From a virus, in the IMG/VR virus record IMGVR_UViG_3300033143_001775, positions 1 to 22,575 of that record: 22,575 bases of DNA; one strand, 5' to 3'. Below, in pieces: positions 1-6,286 of the stretch. The position numbers and the translations under genes were made by a program. The notes under the pieces are model-generated. The model was not told the origin of the DNA. It did not search any database and saw only the letters and a list, made by a program, of their open reading frames with translations. Numbering within the stretch: the first letter of the stretch is position 1; each line of letters starts with the position of its first letter.

Positions 1-2
1 AC

Positions 3-599
3 TTTCCTAAAGTTGACGAGGTAAAAACCAAATCAGTATCTACAGTTTGGACTTCCCAATGGAAAGCTATTAAAGGCATTCATAAACTACTTAAGCATAT
101 TCCTAAGATAAAAGGCAAGATGGACTTATATAGTTGCGGCATTCTATACTACCAATTGAGAACCTCTGACGATTGGTTAGCCGCTATTGGTAAAGATAAG
201 TTCAAAGGCTTTAATGGGAAAGGTAAAGCAACGTACCACGGTTGGATAGAGTTATTAGATATTCCCAAGGTACTAAGCAAAGCTTGGTTTATGATAGACC
301 TACAGGGAATGGGTAACCCTCGTTACAAAGTATATAAGCAAGGTTCGATTAATCTAACTACAGCCGAAGCTTTATACTATGGAGCGTGCCCTGTTCTTCA
401 CGAGCAAGTACTTGAGTCAGGAATACCTAAAGACTTAATTGTTGTCGTGGAAGACGAGAGTCAAGTTCCAAAAGCTATAGCGGATAATAAGAAGTTTGCG
501 TCAGACCCAAAGAGAATTAAGAAAGCTAAAGCTTGGGCTAACAAAAACTTTAATGTTAAACGCTTGTATGATAAAATCGTACTGGGAGAATTTAAATGA
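3..599 (+). CDS. Glycosyltransferase, GT-B type C-terminal part (5' end outside window)
   Basis: The frame is open from the left edge of the window, so the ATG at 120 is internal and the gene starts upstream. The visible 198 residues look like the nucleotide-sugar-binding half of a GT-B (GT4-like) glycosyltransferase. There is a segment of the form TSQWKAIKGIHKLLKHI, as in the 'K-G-x-x-x-L-L' helix of these enzymes. Near residue 120 there is NLTTAEALYYGACPVL, matching the E-A-x-x-x-G-x-P-V motif that contacts the sugar nucleotide. The stop overlaps the start of the deacetylase gene by 4 bases, so the two are translationally coupled. In this context the acceptor is plausibly a modified base in phage DNA, but that is inferred; a host-surface or protein glycosyltransferase is possible. 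Sugar donor unknown. Confidence 0.72.
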   Translation, partial: FPKVDEVKTKSVSTVWTSQWKAIKGIHKLLKHIPKIKGKMDLYSCGILYYQLRTSDDWLAAIGKDKFKGFNGKGKATYHGWIELLDIPKVLSKAWFMIDLQGMGNPRYKVYKQGSINLTTAEALYYGACPVLHEQVLESGIPKDLIVVVEDESQVPKAIADNKKFASDPKRIKKAKAWANKNFNVKRLYDKIVLGEFK

Positions 600-1147
600 A
601 AGTAATAATAGAGCCTCACGCAGATGACGCATTCCTTTCGTTAGGAGGGCATATTGATCAATGGATTAAATCGGGGGAACAAGTATTGATCGTTACGGTA
701 TACTCAGGAACCAGAAAGCGAGCATTGGACGCTCAAAATTATGCTCGTACAGTAAACGCTTCGTGGTTTGGAATGGAGTTTGACGAGGAAGATACGGAAG
801 AGTTGACTGCAAAATCTTTTTGGGATAAGATAGCCGAGGTTAAAAAGATACATAAGTTCAAATTGAACAATCTTATTTTTCCGCTAGGGCTTCAGCACCA
901 CGATCATTATTTTATAGCAGACTTAGCTCGAAAAAATAATGATCGGTATCTCGATACCCCTTACCATACTAAACAAAAGAACCACGAGGAGGTAAACGAG
1001 AAGATGGTAGGTCGCAAAGTAGTATCCTTTATGAAGCCTCACGCTCGTAAATGGAGGCACATACCTTTGTTTAAAGATCAAGCAAAGTTCTTTTATTACA
1101 ATCCCAAGGAGGCATTAGTACAATGTATAGAGCTAATCTTAAAATGA
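596..1147 (+). CDS. PIG-L/LmbE-family zinc deacetylase
   Basis: A 183-residue protein with the two signature motifs of PIG-L/LmbE deacetylases: PHADD at residues 7-11 (His8 and Asp11 as zinc ligand and base) and HHDH at 101-104 (His104 as further zinc ligand). The family removes the acetyl group from N-acetylglucosamine-type sugars on lipids, mycothiol precursors or antibiotics. The protein is shorter than most members (about 220-290 residues), a compact phage version. A GGGAGAA ribosome site precedes the ATG, which overlaps the glycosyltransferase stop. The pairing suggests that a transferred N-acetyl-hexosamine is deacetylated to a free amino sugar. Family assignment is firm; the substrate is inferred. 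Confidence 0.82.
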   Translation: MKVIIEPHADDAFLSLGGHIDQWIKSGEQVLIVTVYSGTRKRALDAQNYARTVNASWFGMEFDEEDTEELTAKSFWDKIAEVKKIHKFKLNNLIFPLGLQHHDHYFIADLARKNNDRYLDTPYHTKQKNHEEVNEKMVGRKVVSFMKPHARKWRHIPLFKDQAKFFYYNPKEALVQCIELILK

Positions 1148-2034
1148 TAAAAGGGTTTCTCAATTGGATGGCTGAGAGACATAGTATATACTTACGCAGA
1201 CTTAAGGGAGAACCTAAGCCTTGGACCAAAGATAAGATATTAAGAGACTTTAAATTTACAAATGTATTTCGTGAACTAGATAAAGTTACTATCTGGATAC
1301 GAGAGAATTGGAAAGAGCCTTATGCCGACCATCCTAACTTATGGTTTGCTATGTGCGTAGCTCGTCAAATCAATCATCCAGAAACTTTAAAAGAACTTGA
1401 GCCTTTAGTATTCGCTAAGACGTGGAACGCTAAGAAGGCAGCAAAGATAATGGATGCACGTAAAGCCCGAGGGGAGAAAGTTTACACTGGCGCTTATATG
1501 ATACGTGCGGAGTCAGATCCAAACAAAGAATGGTACTCGTGGTCTAAGAACTTATATATGACTGAAATTGTTTTAGGGCGTGTATGGAAAGCACGTAAAG
1601 ACTTTTACAAGCTAATGGAGACAGAACCTTCTCTTCAAGAAGTAAATGATTGGCTATGTACGTTCCATGGATGGGGAGGCTTTATGTCTTACGAAGTTAC
1701 AACCGACTTAAGGCACACAGGATACTTAGACCGCGCAAAAGATATTAAGACTTGGGCAAATCCTGGGCCAGGTGCTAAACGCGGCACTCATCGTATCTTA
1801 TTCAATACTCGTAGAGGGGACTTGCCTACAGGATTCAAACGCCCTGACTACCAACAAGCTATGCAGGAATTCTTAGCGGCAGCAAAAGATAAACTAGAAG
1901 GGACTGCTATATTTAAAGGTCATCGGTTTGAGATGAGAGATATAGAACATAGCTTGTGCGAGTTCGATAAGTATATGCGAGTTAAGAACGGAGAAGGCAG
2001 ACCCCGAAGCAGATACAATGGAGGCAAAGAATGA
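1123..2034 (+). CDS. 5-hmdU DNA kinase helical domain / alpha-glutamyl-putrescinyl-thymine pyrophosphorylase-like protein
   Basis: A 303-residue, mostly helical protein. It carries FKFTNVFRELDKVTIW at residues 43-58, HGWGGFMSYEVTTDLRHT at 182-199 and GPGAKRG at 215-221, which I recognise as conserved blocks of the phage family covering the helical domain of 5-hydroxymethyl-dU DNA kinases and the 'aGPT-Pplase' proteins. Some members of this superfamily were later shown to be amino-acid:DNA transferases. They act on 5-hmdU already in DNA, so they mark thymine hypermodification. The start at 1123 has AAGGAGG 10 bases upstream; an ATG at 1144 overlapping the deacetylase stop is possible but lacks a clear ribosome site. 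The kinase function, fused in some phages, may lie in the next gene. I cannot tell kinase partner from transferase. Confidence 0.68.
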   Translation: MYRANLKMIKGFLNWMAERHSIYLRRLKGEPKPWTKDKILRDFKFTNVFRELDKVTIWIRENWKEPYADHPNLWFAMCVARQINHPETLKELEPLVFAKTWNAKKAAKIMDARKARGEKVYTGAYMIRAESDPNKEWYSWSKNLYMTEIVLGRVWKARKDFYKLMETEPSLQEVNDWLCTFHGWGGFMSYEVTTDLRHTGYLDRAKDIKTWANPGPGAKRGTHRILFNTRRGDLPTGFKRPDYQQAMQEFLAAAKDKLEGTAIFKGHRFEMRDIEHSLCEFDKYMRVKNGEGRPRSRYNGGKE

Positions 2035-2414
2035 TACTTTGGCTAACAGGAAATACAGGAGCAGGTAAAACTACTCTAGCAAATTTCTTAGCTCCTTTGA
2101 TTCATAATGCTATTCTTGTAGACGGGGATACCTTAAGAAGTATGTGGGATAATACGGACATGTCCCCCGAAGGTCGTTGGAAGCATAATATTAAAGTCGC
2201 TCATTACGTAGAAGAGGTTCAAAAAGAAAATAAGGATTATAACATTATAGTATCTGTTATATGCCCTTATCGAACTTTGAGAAAGGAAGTAGCGGAAATT
2301 TGCGATTGTAAATTCATATACGTGGAAGGAGGTAAGAAGGGCGATGAGTTCCCTTATGATATACCTACTGACGAAGAACGTAGTGTAGCGTACAAAATAA
2401 CTTGGAGAAAATAA
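2031..2414 (+). CDS. APS-kinase-like P-loop kinase (short)
   Basis: A 127-residue P-loop kinase. Walker A is GNTGAGKT at residues 7-14, followed by VDGDTLR at 30-36, the D-M-S-x-E-x-R-x-x-x-N-I block at 43-54 and VICPYR at 76-81. This order is that of adenylylsulfate (APS) kinase, with CPYR in place of its SPYR. It lacks the usual C-terminal part (typical APS kinases are about 170-200 residues) and ends soon after FIYVEGG. Two readings fit: an APS kinase making PAPS for the adjacent sulfotransferase, or the kinase half of a split 5-hmdU DNA kinase working with the preceding helical protein. GGAGG lies just upstream, and the stop overlaps the next ATG by one base. The fold is clear; the substrate is open. 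Confidence 0.7.
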   Translation: MILWLTGNTGAGKTTLANFLAPLIHNAILVDGDTLRSMWDNTDMSPEGRWKHNIKVAHYVEEVQKENKDYNIIVSVICPYRTLRKEVAEICDCKFIYVEGGKKGDEFPYDIPTDEERSVAYKITWRK

Positions 2415-3022
2415 TGATAAGAATATTAGCGAACCCTCGAAGCGGTACAACAAGTTTATCTCGTACCTTGATAAAAGATTTAGGGCTTGATGTGCCTCAC
2501 GAGAAAGTAGGAGAGGATGGTACTGTGTCTTGTTTCTTTTGGACTGACTCTAAAATTTACCCTACCGGAAAGACAGGCAAACCCGCTCATCCAGGTGACG
2601 GAGTACCTAGTGAATATGATTGGGATAAGACTATTCATTTAGTTAGACATCCTTTAAAGTGCATTCCCTCTATGCGGTCTATCGTTGGACGCGACCAGCA
2701 ACAATGGCTATACGATAAAGGTTTGATACGAGATACTCATCGTAAACCCAAATTGCTTTTCTCTATGGAAGCTTGGTATGAAACTAACTTAGCTATTGAA
2801 CGTCTCAAGCCTAACTTCCGCATTCAAATAGAAAATGTAGATTGGAAGAAGTTAGGCAAAGCATTAGGCACTAAGCAAATACCGGAGGTCACCCGTCACC
2901 TTAATAGAGCAACGGGGTTCCTAGAGCCTAAGCCTATTGCTTGGGAAGATATGGAAGCTTTAGATTCTAAACTAACAGCCAAGATAAAAAGAATGGCTCT
3001 CAAATATAAATACGAGGTTTGA
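2414..3022 (+). CDS. PAPS-dependent sulfotransferase-like protein
   Basis: A 202-residue protein. NPRSGTTSLSRTL at residues 7-19 matches the 5'-phosphosulfate loop of sulfotransferases (P-x-x-G-T-T). VRHPLKCIPSM at 77-87 matches the 3'-phosphate site, with Arg78 and Ser86 eight residues apart as usual. The family moves sulfate from PAPS to hydroxyls or amines of sugars, lipids or proteins. I place the start at 2414, where GGAG lies 6 bases upstream and the ATG overlaps the kinase stop; an upstream TTG at 2402 is less likely. Position after an APS-kinase-like gene and beside glycosyltransferase, deacetylase and thymine-modification genes suggests that the acceptor is modified DNA, but that is inference. 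Confidence 0.72.
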   Translation: MIRILANPRSGTTSLSRTLIKDLGLDVPHEKVGEDGTVSCFFWTDSKIYPTGKTGKPAHPGDGVPSEYDWDKTIHLVRHPLKCIPSMRSIVGRDQQQWLYDKGLIRDTHRKPKLLFSMEAWYETNLAIERLKPNFRIQIENVDWKKLGKALGTKQIPEVTRHLNRATGFLEPKPIAWEDMEALDSKLTAKIKRMALKYKYEV

Positions 3023-3023
3023 T

Positions 3024-4031
3024 ATGAGAACAATAGAAGTTAAAAATGTAAATGAGGTGCTACCGTTAGCTCTACAAATGCTAGCTGTACACGGTAAAGA
3101 AATATCCCCACGGGGCATTCTTACTTTGGAACCTGTAACTACAACTTATCTGCGACCTTGCGAACGGGTTATGCTAGTTCCAGAACGTGACGCCAATCCT
3201 TTCTTTCATTTAATGGAAGCACTTTGGATTCTTCAAGGTCGTCAAGACGTAGCTTGGCTGACGCAATTTAATAAGAATATGGAACTCTATAGTGATGACG
3301 GAGCTATCTTCCACGCGCCTTACGGTCAGAGACTTCGCCACCAACAAGGATTCGACCAAATAAGATCAGCGATAAACTTATTGATAGCGGACAAAGATAC
3401 TCGCCAATGCGTTATGCAAATATGGGATGCTTCTTGCGACCTTGGGATAAAGAGTAAGGACATCCCTTGTAATGATCTCATCTTCTTAAAGATAAGAGAT
3501 AACAAATTAAATATGACGGTTTGTAATCGGTCTAATGATGTTATATGGGGAGCGTATGGGGCGAACGTAGTTCAGTTCAGTATGATCCAAGAGTATATAG
3601 CAGGGAAAGTAGGCGTCAAAGTGGGAGTGTATAATCAAGTATCCGACAGCTTCCACGTATATCCCGACAATCCGCAGTTTGAAGCTTTGGTTCAACTACC
3701 TTATACAGACTTCAATCCTTATAAGTATGAAGTAACTCCTTACCCTTTAGCTACATGGTTGGACGGTTGGGATGACGAACTCGCTTTGTTTTGTAGTATG
3801 GTTGACCCTGACCCTTCTATTGATAGTGCTCCTATCTTAAGTAAGGTGCGTGAGGGAGAATCTATGTTTCAAATACCGTTCTTTGTAGACGTAGCCATCC
3901 CAATGTATAATTGTTGGATAGGGCATAAGATATCTCTCAACGGATTAATGCTAGTCGATAGTATAAAAGCTTCAGACTGGCGTTTGGCGGCAACGCAATG
4001 GTTAACTAAACGGGAGCAAGTAAATGACTAA
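3024..4031 (+). CDS. Thymidylate synthase homologue, probable dUMP hydroxymethylase
   Basis: A 335-residue member of the thymidylate synthase / dNMP hydroxymethylase superfamily. Visible landmarks are the FHLMEALWILQG helix with Glu65, YGQRLR at 100-105, the catalytic Cys149 in IPCND, CNRSND at 167-172 with the phosphate-binding Arg169, and DSFHVY at 208-213. Cys149 is followed by Asn instead of the His of true thymidylate synthases (PCN versus PCH). The Asn that reads uracil appears kept as Asn181 in GAYGANVV, so dUMP rather than dCMP is the likely substrate. The product would be 5-hydroxymethyl-dUMP, the precursor of 5-hmdU DNA. This fits the neighbouring genes, but true dTMP synthesis cannot be excluded. 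GAGG precedes the ATG. Confidence 0.83.
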   Translation: MRTIEVKNVNEVLPLALQMLAVHGKEISPRGILTLEPVTTTYLRPCERVMLVPERDANPFFHLMEALWILQGRQDVAWLTQFNKNMELYSDDGAIFHAPYGQRLRHQQGFDQIRSAINLLIADKDTRQCVMQIWDASCDLGIKSKDIPCNDLIFLKIRDNKLNMTVCNRSNDVIWGAYGANVVQFSMIQEYIAGKVGVKVGVYNQVSDSFHVYPDNPQFEALVQLPYTDFNPYKYEVTPYPLATWLDGWDDELALFCSMVDPDPSIDSAPILSKVREGESMFQIPFFVDVAIPMYNCWIGHKISLNGLMLVDSIKASDWRLAATQWLTKREQVND

Positions 4032-4230
4032 CGAACAACAACAATGGATAGAGAACGCGACCTATGAAGAACTATTAAAGCGGTGGCGGTTCGCTAAAGA
4101 TTCCGATACTATCTTTCAAGAAGATGCGGGGTCATACTACCAAGACCAAATGAATAAAAAGAAAGCTATGTTGGCAGCAGCAGAGCAAGTCGTAATAAGT
4201 AAACGAATTGGATGGAGTAAAATATCATGA
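4024..4230 (+). CDS. Small conserved phage protein, function unknown
   Basis: A 68-residue hydrophilic protein beginning 8 bases inside the end of the thymidylate-synthase-like gene, with GGGAG upstream of its ATG. The central block, YEELLKRWRFA followed by SYYQDQMNKKKA, resembles a small protein I have seen in many siphoviruses, but I know no function. The sequence is largely helical, with no Cys cluster, signal peptide or membrane segment. Its stop overlaps the start of the HD-domain gene (ATGA), placing it firmly in the nucleotide-modification operon. It could be an accessory subunit of a neighbouring enzyme; nothing in the sequence proves this. Confidence 0.75.
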   Translation: MTNEQQQWIENATYEELLKRWRFAKDSDTIFQEDAGSYYQDQMNKKKAMLAAAEQVVISKRIGWSKIS

Positions 4231-4796
4231 GTTTAAAATGGTTACAAACTGCGAGACACGGGGGATTGGTAAAAAGATGCCATACAGTTCCTTCCTTACA
4301 ATCTTATAATGTAGCGGAGCATTCTTTCAATGCGATACTTATAGCTCACACTATTTGTAAAGACCTTGATTGGAAAGTTAGATACGATAGTGCTGAACAT
4401 TCCCGTTGGCTAAATATTGACGAGGCTAAAATCACTCACTACCTTTTACTGCACGACTTACCAGAAGGGTATACGGGAGACATACCTGCTAATGTTAAGA
4501 AAGAAACTAACATTAAATCGGTCATGGATAGAATCGAAGAAGAATGGTACAATAAGCACGTACCAGACTATATGAAGCAAACTATAACCGACCATGAATA
4601 TGTAGTCGCTAAGTTAGCAGACGTATTGGAACTTTGCATGTTTTGTAAAGACGAAATACAAATGGGTAACCATCATCCCGCTATGGTCTTAATGGCCGAC
4701 CGAGCTTCAGCTTACGCTTTAAACTACTCTGAAGGATTAGGGCACATCCCTTCTATTGTAAAATCTATTGTTGACGACTTAAGGAACCTATTATGA
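4227..4796 (+). CDS. HD-domain 5'-deoxynucleotidase, YfbR-like
   Basis: A 189-residue HD hydrolase resembling E. coli YfbR, which removes phosphate from deoxynucleoside 5'-monophosphates. Metal ligands are seen at His32 (VAEHS), His76-Asp77 (LLHDLPE) and Asp132 (KLADVLE), followed by the GDIPANVKK segment typical of this group. The YfbR Arg-Trp pair near residue 18 is Arg17-Cys18 here, so the Trp that helps shape the sugar pocket is missing. In a phage that replaces thymine, such an enzyme could deplete dTMP or control dUMP/hmdUMP. It overlaps both neighbours by 4 bases (ATGA). Family is sure; preferred nucleotide is inferred. Confidence 0.85.
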   Translation: MSLKWLQTARHGGLVKRCHTVPSLQSYNVAEHSFNAILIAHTICKDLDWKVRYDSAEHSRWLNIDEAKITHYLLLHDLPEGYTGDIPANVKKETNIKSVMDRIEEEWYNKHVPDYMKQTITDHEYVVAKLADVLELCMFCKDEIQMGNHHPAMVLMADRASAYALNYSEGLGHIPSIVKSIVDDLRNLL

Positions 4797-5170
4797 GTAA
4801 TGAGTTTATGAATATAAAATTAGATTCCGATATAGCGGAAAAGATTGCGTTGGGCGATGTTACTGCTCTTGAAGAAGCGGAGAAGTCATATGGCGATTCG
4901 TGGAAGCGTAGAGGCGGTACAGATAGCTTTATGATGCTTGCTCGTAAGTGGGACAGGATAGAGAACCAATGTCGCAAACATAACTTTAATATATTGACTG
5001 CCTGTTCTGTCGACCAACGCGCTGAAGGTATCATTGACGACATCAGAGACTTGAGACGCTACTTGGTACTTGTCGAACAAGAAATGATCCAGCGAGGGGG
5101 AGCGATACCCGAGATACCAAAAGGGGAGGGCGAAGCGGGAAGCGGATATGTAGACCAAGATAAGTCCTAG
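4793..5170 (+). CDS. Conserved phage protein, possibly Nmad1/DUF1599-like
   Basis: A 125-residue soluble protein, the last gene of the + strand operon, overlapping the HD gene by 4 bases with AAGGA upstream. The core reads YGDSWKRRGG, then FMMLARKWDRIE, then IIDDIRDLRRYLVLVEQEM, a helical arrangement common in phage proteins. It recalls the YG-x-S-W block of the nucleotide-modification-associated domain 1 (DUF1599), but I could not verify this. The tail after about residue 103 is Gly/Glu-rich and probably disordered. Its place in a base-modification operon suggests nucleotide handling; no catalytic residues are evident. Confidence 0.65.
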   Translation: MSNEFMNIKLDSDIAEKIALGDVTALEEAEKSYGDSWKRRGGTDSFMMLARKWDRIENQCRKHNFNILTACSVDQRAEGIIDDIRDLRRYLVLVEQEMIQRGGAIPEIPKGEGEAGSGYVDQDKS

Positions 5171-5181
5171 CAGACTAATCC

Positions 5182-5268
5182 TCTGGTGGATAGGGCTGGA
5201 TTCTCTCTTTATAGGTCTAATCGTAAAGGGTATCTAAAAAGCCCGTTTTACTTATAATCTGGTGGATA
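5182..5268. repeat. Pair of 11-bp direct repeats in the convergent intergenic region
   Basis: TCTGGTGGATA occurs at 5182-5192 and again at 5258-5268, 76 bp apart, with loosely similar flanks (TAATC or TAAT before each copy). Both lie between the convergent operons. They could be protein-binding sites or traces of an old duplication; nothing further supports a role. Confidence 0.35.
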
Positions 5269-5269
5269 C

Positions 5270-5290
5270 GCTCAGTCTCCTGAGCTTTTT
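5270..5290 (+). terminator. Intrinsic terminator of the left operon
   Basis: A perfect 6-bp stem, GCTCAG (5270-5275) with CTGAGC (5280-5285) around a TCTC loop, is followed directly by TTTTT (5286-5290) on the + strand. It lies about 100 bases after the last + strand gene, as expected for a Rho-independent terminator closing that operon. Confidence 0.75.
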
Positions 5291-5291
5291 A

Positions 5292-5326
5292 CCCCCTATA
5301 TGCCCGCTTGGCTAGGCTATAGGGGG
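5292..5326. other. Strong inverted repeat between convergent operons
   Basis: CCCCCTATA (5292-5300) pairs perfectly with TATAGGGGG (5318-5326), and an inner GCC/GGC (5302-5304 / 5315-5317) can extend the stem. Neither side has a proper T-tract, so it is not a textbook terminator by itself. It directly follows the + strand terminator and may back it up, or block leftward transcripts or protect their 3' ends. Confidence 0.5.
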
Positions 5327-5408
5327 ATTCTGTCGGCCTATCTAGGGGGGGTTCTCCTTCTTTCTATATCCTATCTCAACCCAATTCTGTAATCCCAACA
5401 ACCTCACT

Positions 5409-5639
5409 CTACAAATTCCCGCAGTTTCCATATTGTCTACATACACAACAGGAATATCTTTTACAGTTAACGCTCTGGACAGGAATATCTTTTACAGTTA
5501 ACGCTCTGGCGTATGGCGGCAAAGGTTCCAAAGATGTTATAGGCTTACTTCTTTGCATTGGCGGCAACGGCACTCCTGTTGAACACCCGTAGAAAATCAA
5601 CACCACCATTAGAACAAATAGTAACTTTACTTGCTTCAT
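5409..5639 (-). CDS. Rz1: Rz1-like outer-membrane spanin lipoprotein, C-terminus altered by a duplication
   Basis: A 76-residue prolipoprotein: a basic start, a hydrophobic signal and the lipobox FYGC with Cys19, then a Pro-rich segment (GVPLPP, LEPLPPY) typical of Rz1. It begins inside the Rz gene in another frame, the standard nested arrangement, and GGAG lies upstream of the ATG. Rz1 is lipidated in the outer membrane and joins Rz to fuse the membranes at the end of lysis. A perfect 31-bp tandem duplication (5448-5509) shifts the frame after KDIPV and gives an odd Cys-rich end. With one copy removed, the frame runs on through LLGLQNWVEIGYRKK to a TAG at 5342-5344, a more believable spanin tail. 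The gene may therefore be mutated or wrongly assembled. Confidence 0.75.
   Translation of the reverse strand: MKQVKLLFVLMVVLIFYGCSTGVPLPPMQRSKPITSLEPLPPYARALTVKDIPVQSVNCKRYSCCVCRQYGNCGNL
5448..5509. repeat. Perfect 31-bp tandem duplication inside Rz1
   Basis: Bases 5448-5478 are repeated exactly at 5479-5509. The match ends sharply at both sides, with no extra shared base at the junction. As 31 is not a multiple of three, it frameshifts the 3' part of the Rz1-like gene. Confidence 0.95.
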
Positions 5640-5859
5640 TTTTTAAACTCCTATATTTTAATCGTAAAGAACTTTCATTACCCAACGCTACACGTAAAGC
5701 TTCGGCGTCAATAACTGCTTGCTTCTCGTGCTCTTCCTTTTGCGTTTTAAGCGCGTCAACTATCTTCCCATCTTCATACCATCCCCTAGCAGACCAACTA
5801 CCTATAGCCGCCGCGAGAATAGCCCCAATAATAAAATACATTTTAAATTGAGCAAGCAT
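5545..5859 (-). CDS. Rz: Rz-like inner-membrane spanin
   Basis: A 104-residue protein with an N-terminal signal-anchor (MYFIIGAILAAAIGSW, about residues 7-22) followed by a charged helical/coiled-coil region (about 33-80) and a short tail with one Cys (TICSNGGVDF). This is the layout of i-spanins, which sit in the inner membrane and reach across the periplasm to the Rz1 lipoprotein. I chose the ATG at 5859 because it overlaps the stop of the preceding holin-like gene (TAATG) and puts the membrane anchor at the N-terminus. A longer frame from 5931 would add a Cys-rich stretch lying inside that gene. The 3' part overlaps Rz1. Confidence 0.8.
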   Translation of the reverse strand: MLAQFKMYFIIGAILAAAIGSWSARGWYEDGKIVDALKTQKEEHEKQAVIDAEALRVALGNESSLRLKYRSLKNEASKVTICSNGGVDFLRVFNRSAVAANAKK

Positions 5860-6281
5860 TAGCCTGTACCCTTGACAAGTAATATTACACGAGCCCATGC
5901 AAACGACACTACCGATACAATAGCAGGCCAAACATAGTCCACTACTATTCTATGAACTCCCATCGAGATAGTAGATACAGTCAACCCTGTTAAGACAAAG
6001 TATCCAGTGGAGATATTATCGCCGTATAAGTAGTATCCCAAAAAAGCTAGGGATATGCCTATTGGAAAAGATACTAGCCATAGTCGCTGAACTTTTTCTT
6101 TTCTATTGTACTTAGTTAAAAAAGATTTTTTAACATATTGCATAAGTATCGAAACAATAAACATAGCACCAATATACATTTTTAGCTCTAAGGGAGTCAT
6201 GGCCCATAAATCTAAAATCCATTGATAGATATGCGTAGTTGTTTGCGTCACGCCTTGTACGTCCTGATTAACATTATTCAT
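5859..6281 (-). CDS. Multi-pass membrane protein, holin candidate
   Basis: A 140-residue membrane protein with hydrophobic stretches near residues 32-50, 68-88, 91-108 and 116-136, suggesting three or four crossings. It has a polar N-terminus and a short basic linker (KKSFLTKYNRKEK). No family motif is recognised. It lies between the endolysin and the spanin genes in a lysis cassette, where holins are found, and has a strong GGAGG site. A holin would release the signal-less amidase into the periplasm. The next small membrane protein is an alternative holin or antiholin. Confidence 0.6.
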   Translation of the reverse strand: MNNVNQDVQGVTQTTTHIYQWILDLWAMTPLELKMYIGAMFIVSILMQYVKKSFLTKYNRKEKVQRLWLVSFPIGISLAFLGYYLYGDNISTGYFVLTGLTVSTISMGVHRIVVDYVWPAIVSVVSFAWARVILLVKGTG

Positions 6282-6286
6282 TACCG

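Noticed and set aside
1144-1146. ATG at 1144 as the start of the helical hmdU-modification protein
   Set aside because: It overlaps the deacetylase stop attractively, but AAGGAGG is placed for the ATG at 1123, so I kept the longer form.
2133-2453. A 106-codon open frame on the - strand across the kinase gene
   Set aside because: It is antisense to two well-supported genes with kinase and sulfotransferase motifs, and has no protein features of its own.
5558-5851. A 97-codon + strand frame opposite Rz
   Set aside because: It is the antisense image of the spanin gene, with no ribosome site or recognisable product.
5872-5900. TTGACA resembling a promoter -35 box on the + strand
   Set aside because: No -10-like sequence at proper spacing, and it lies within the holin-like gene on the other strand.
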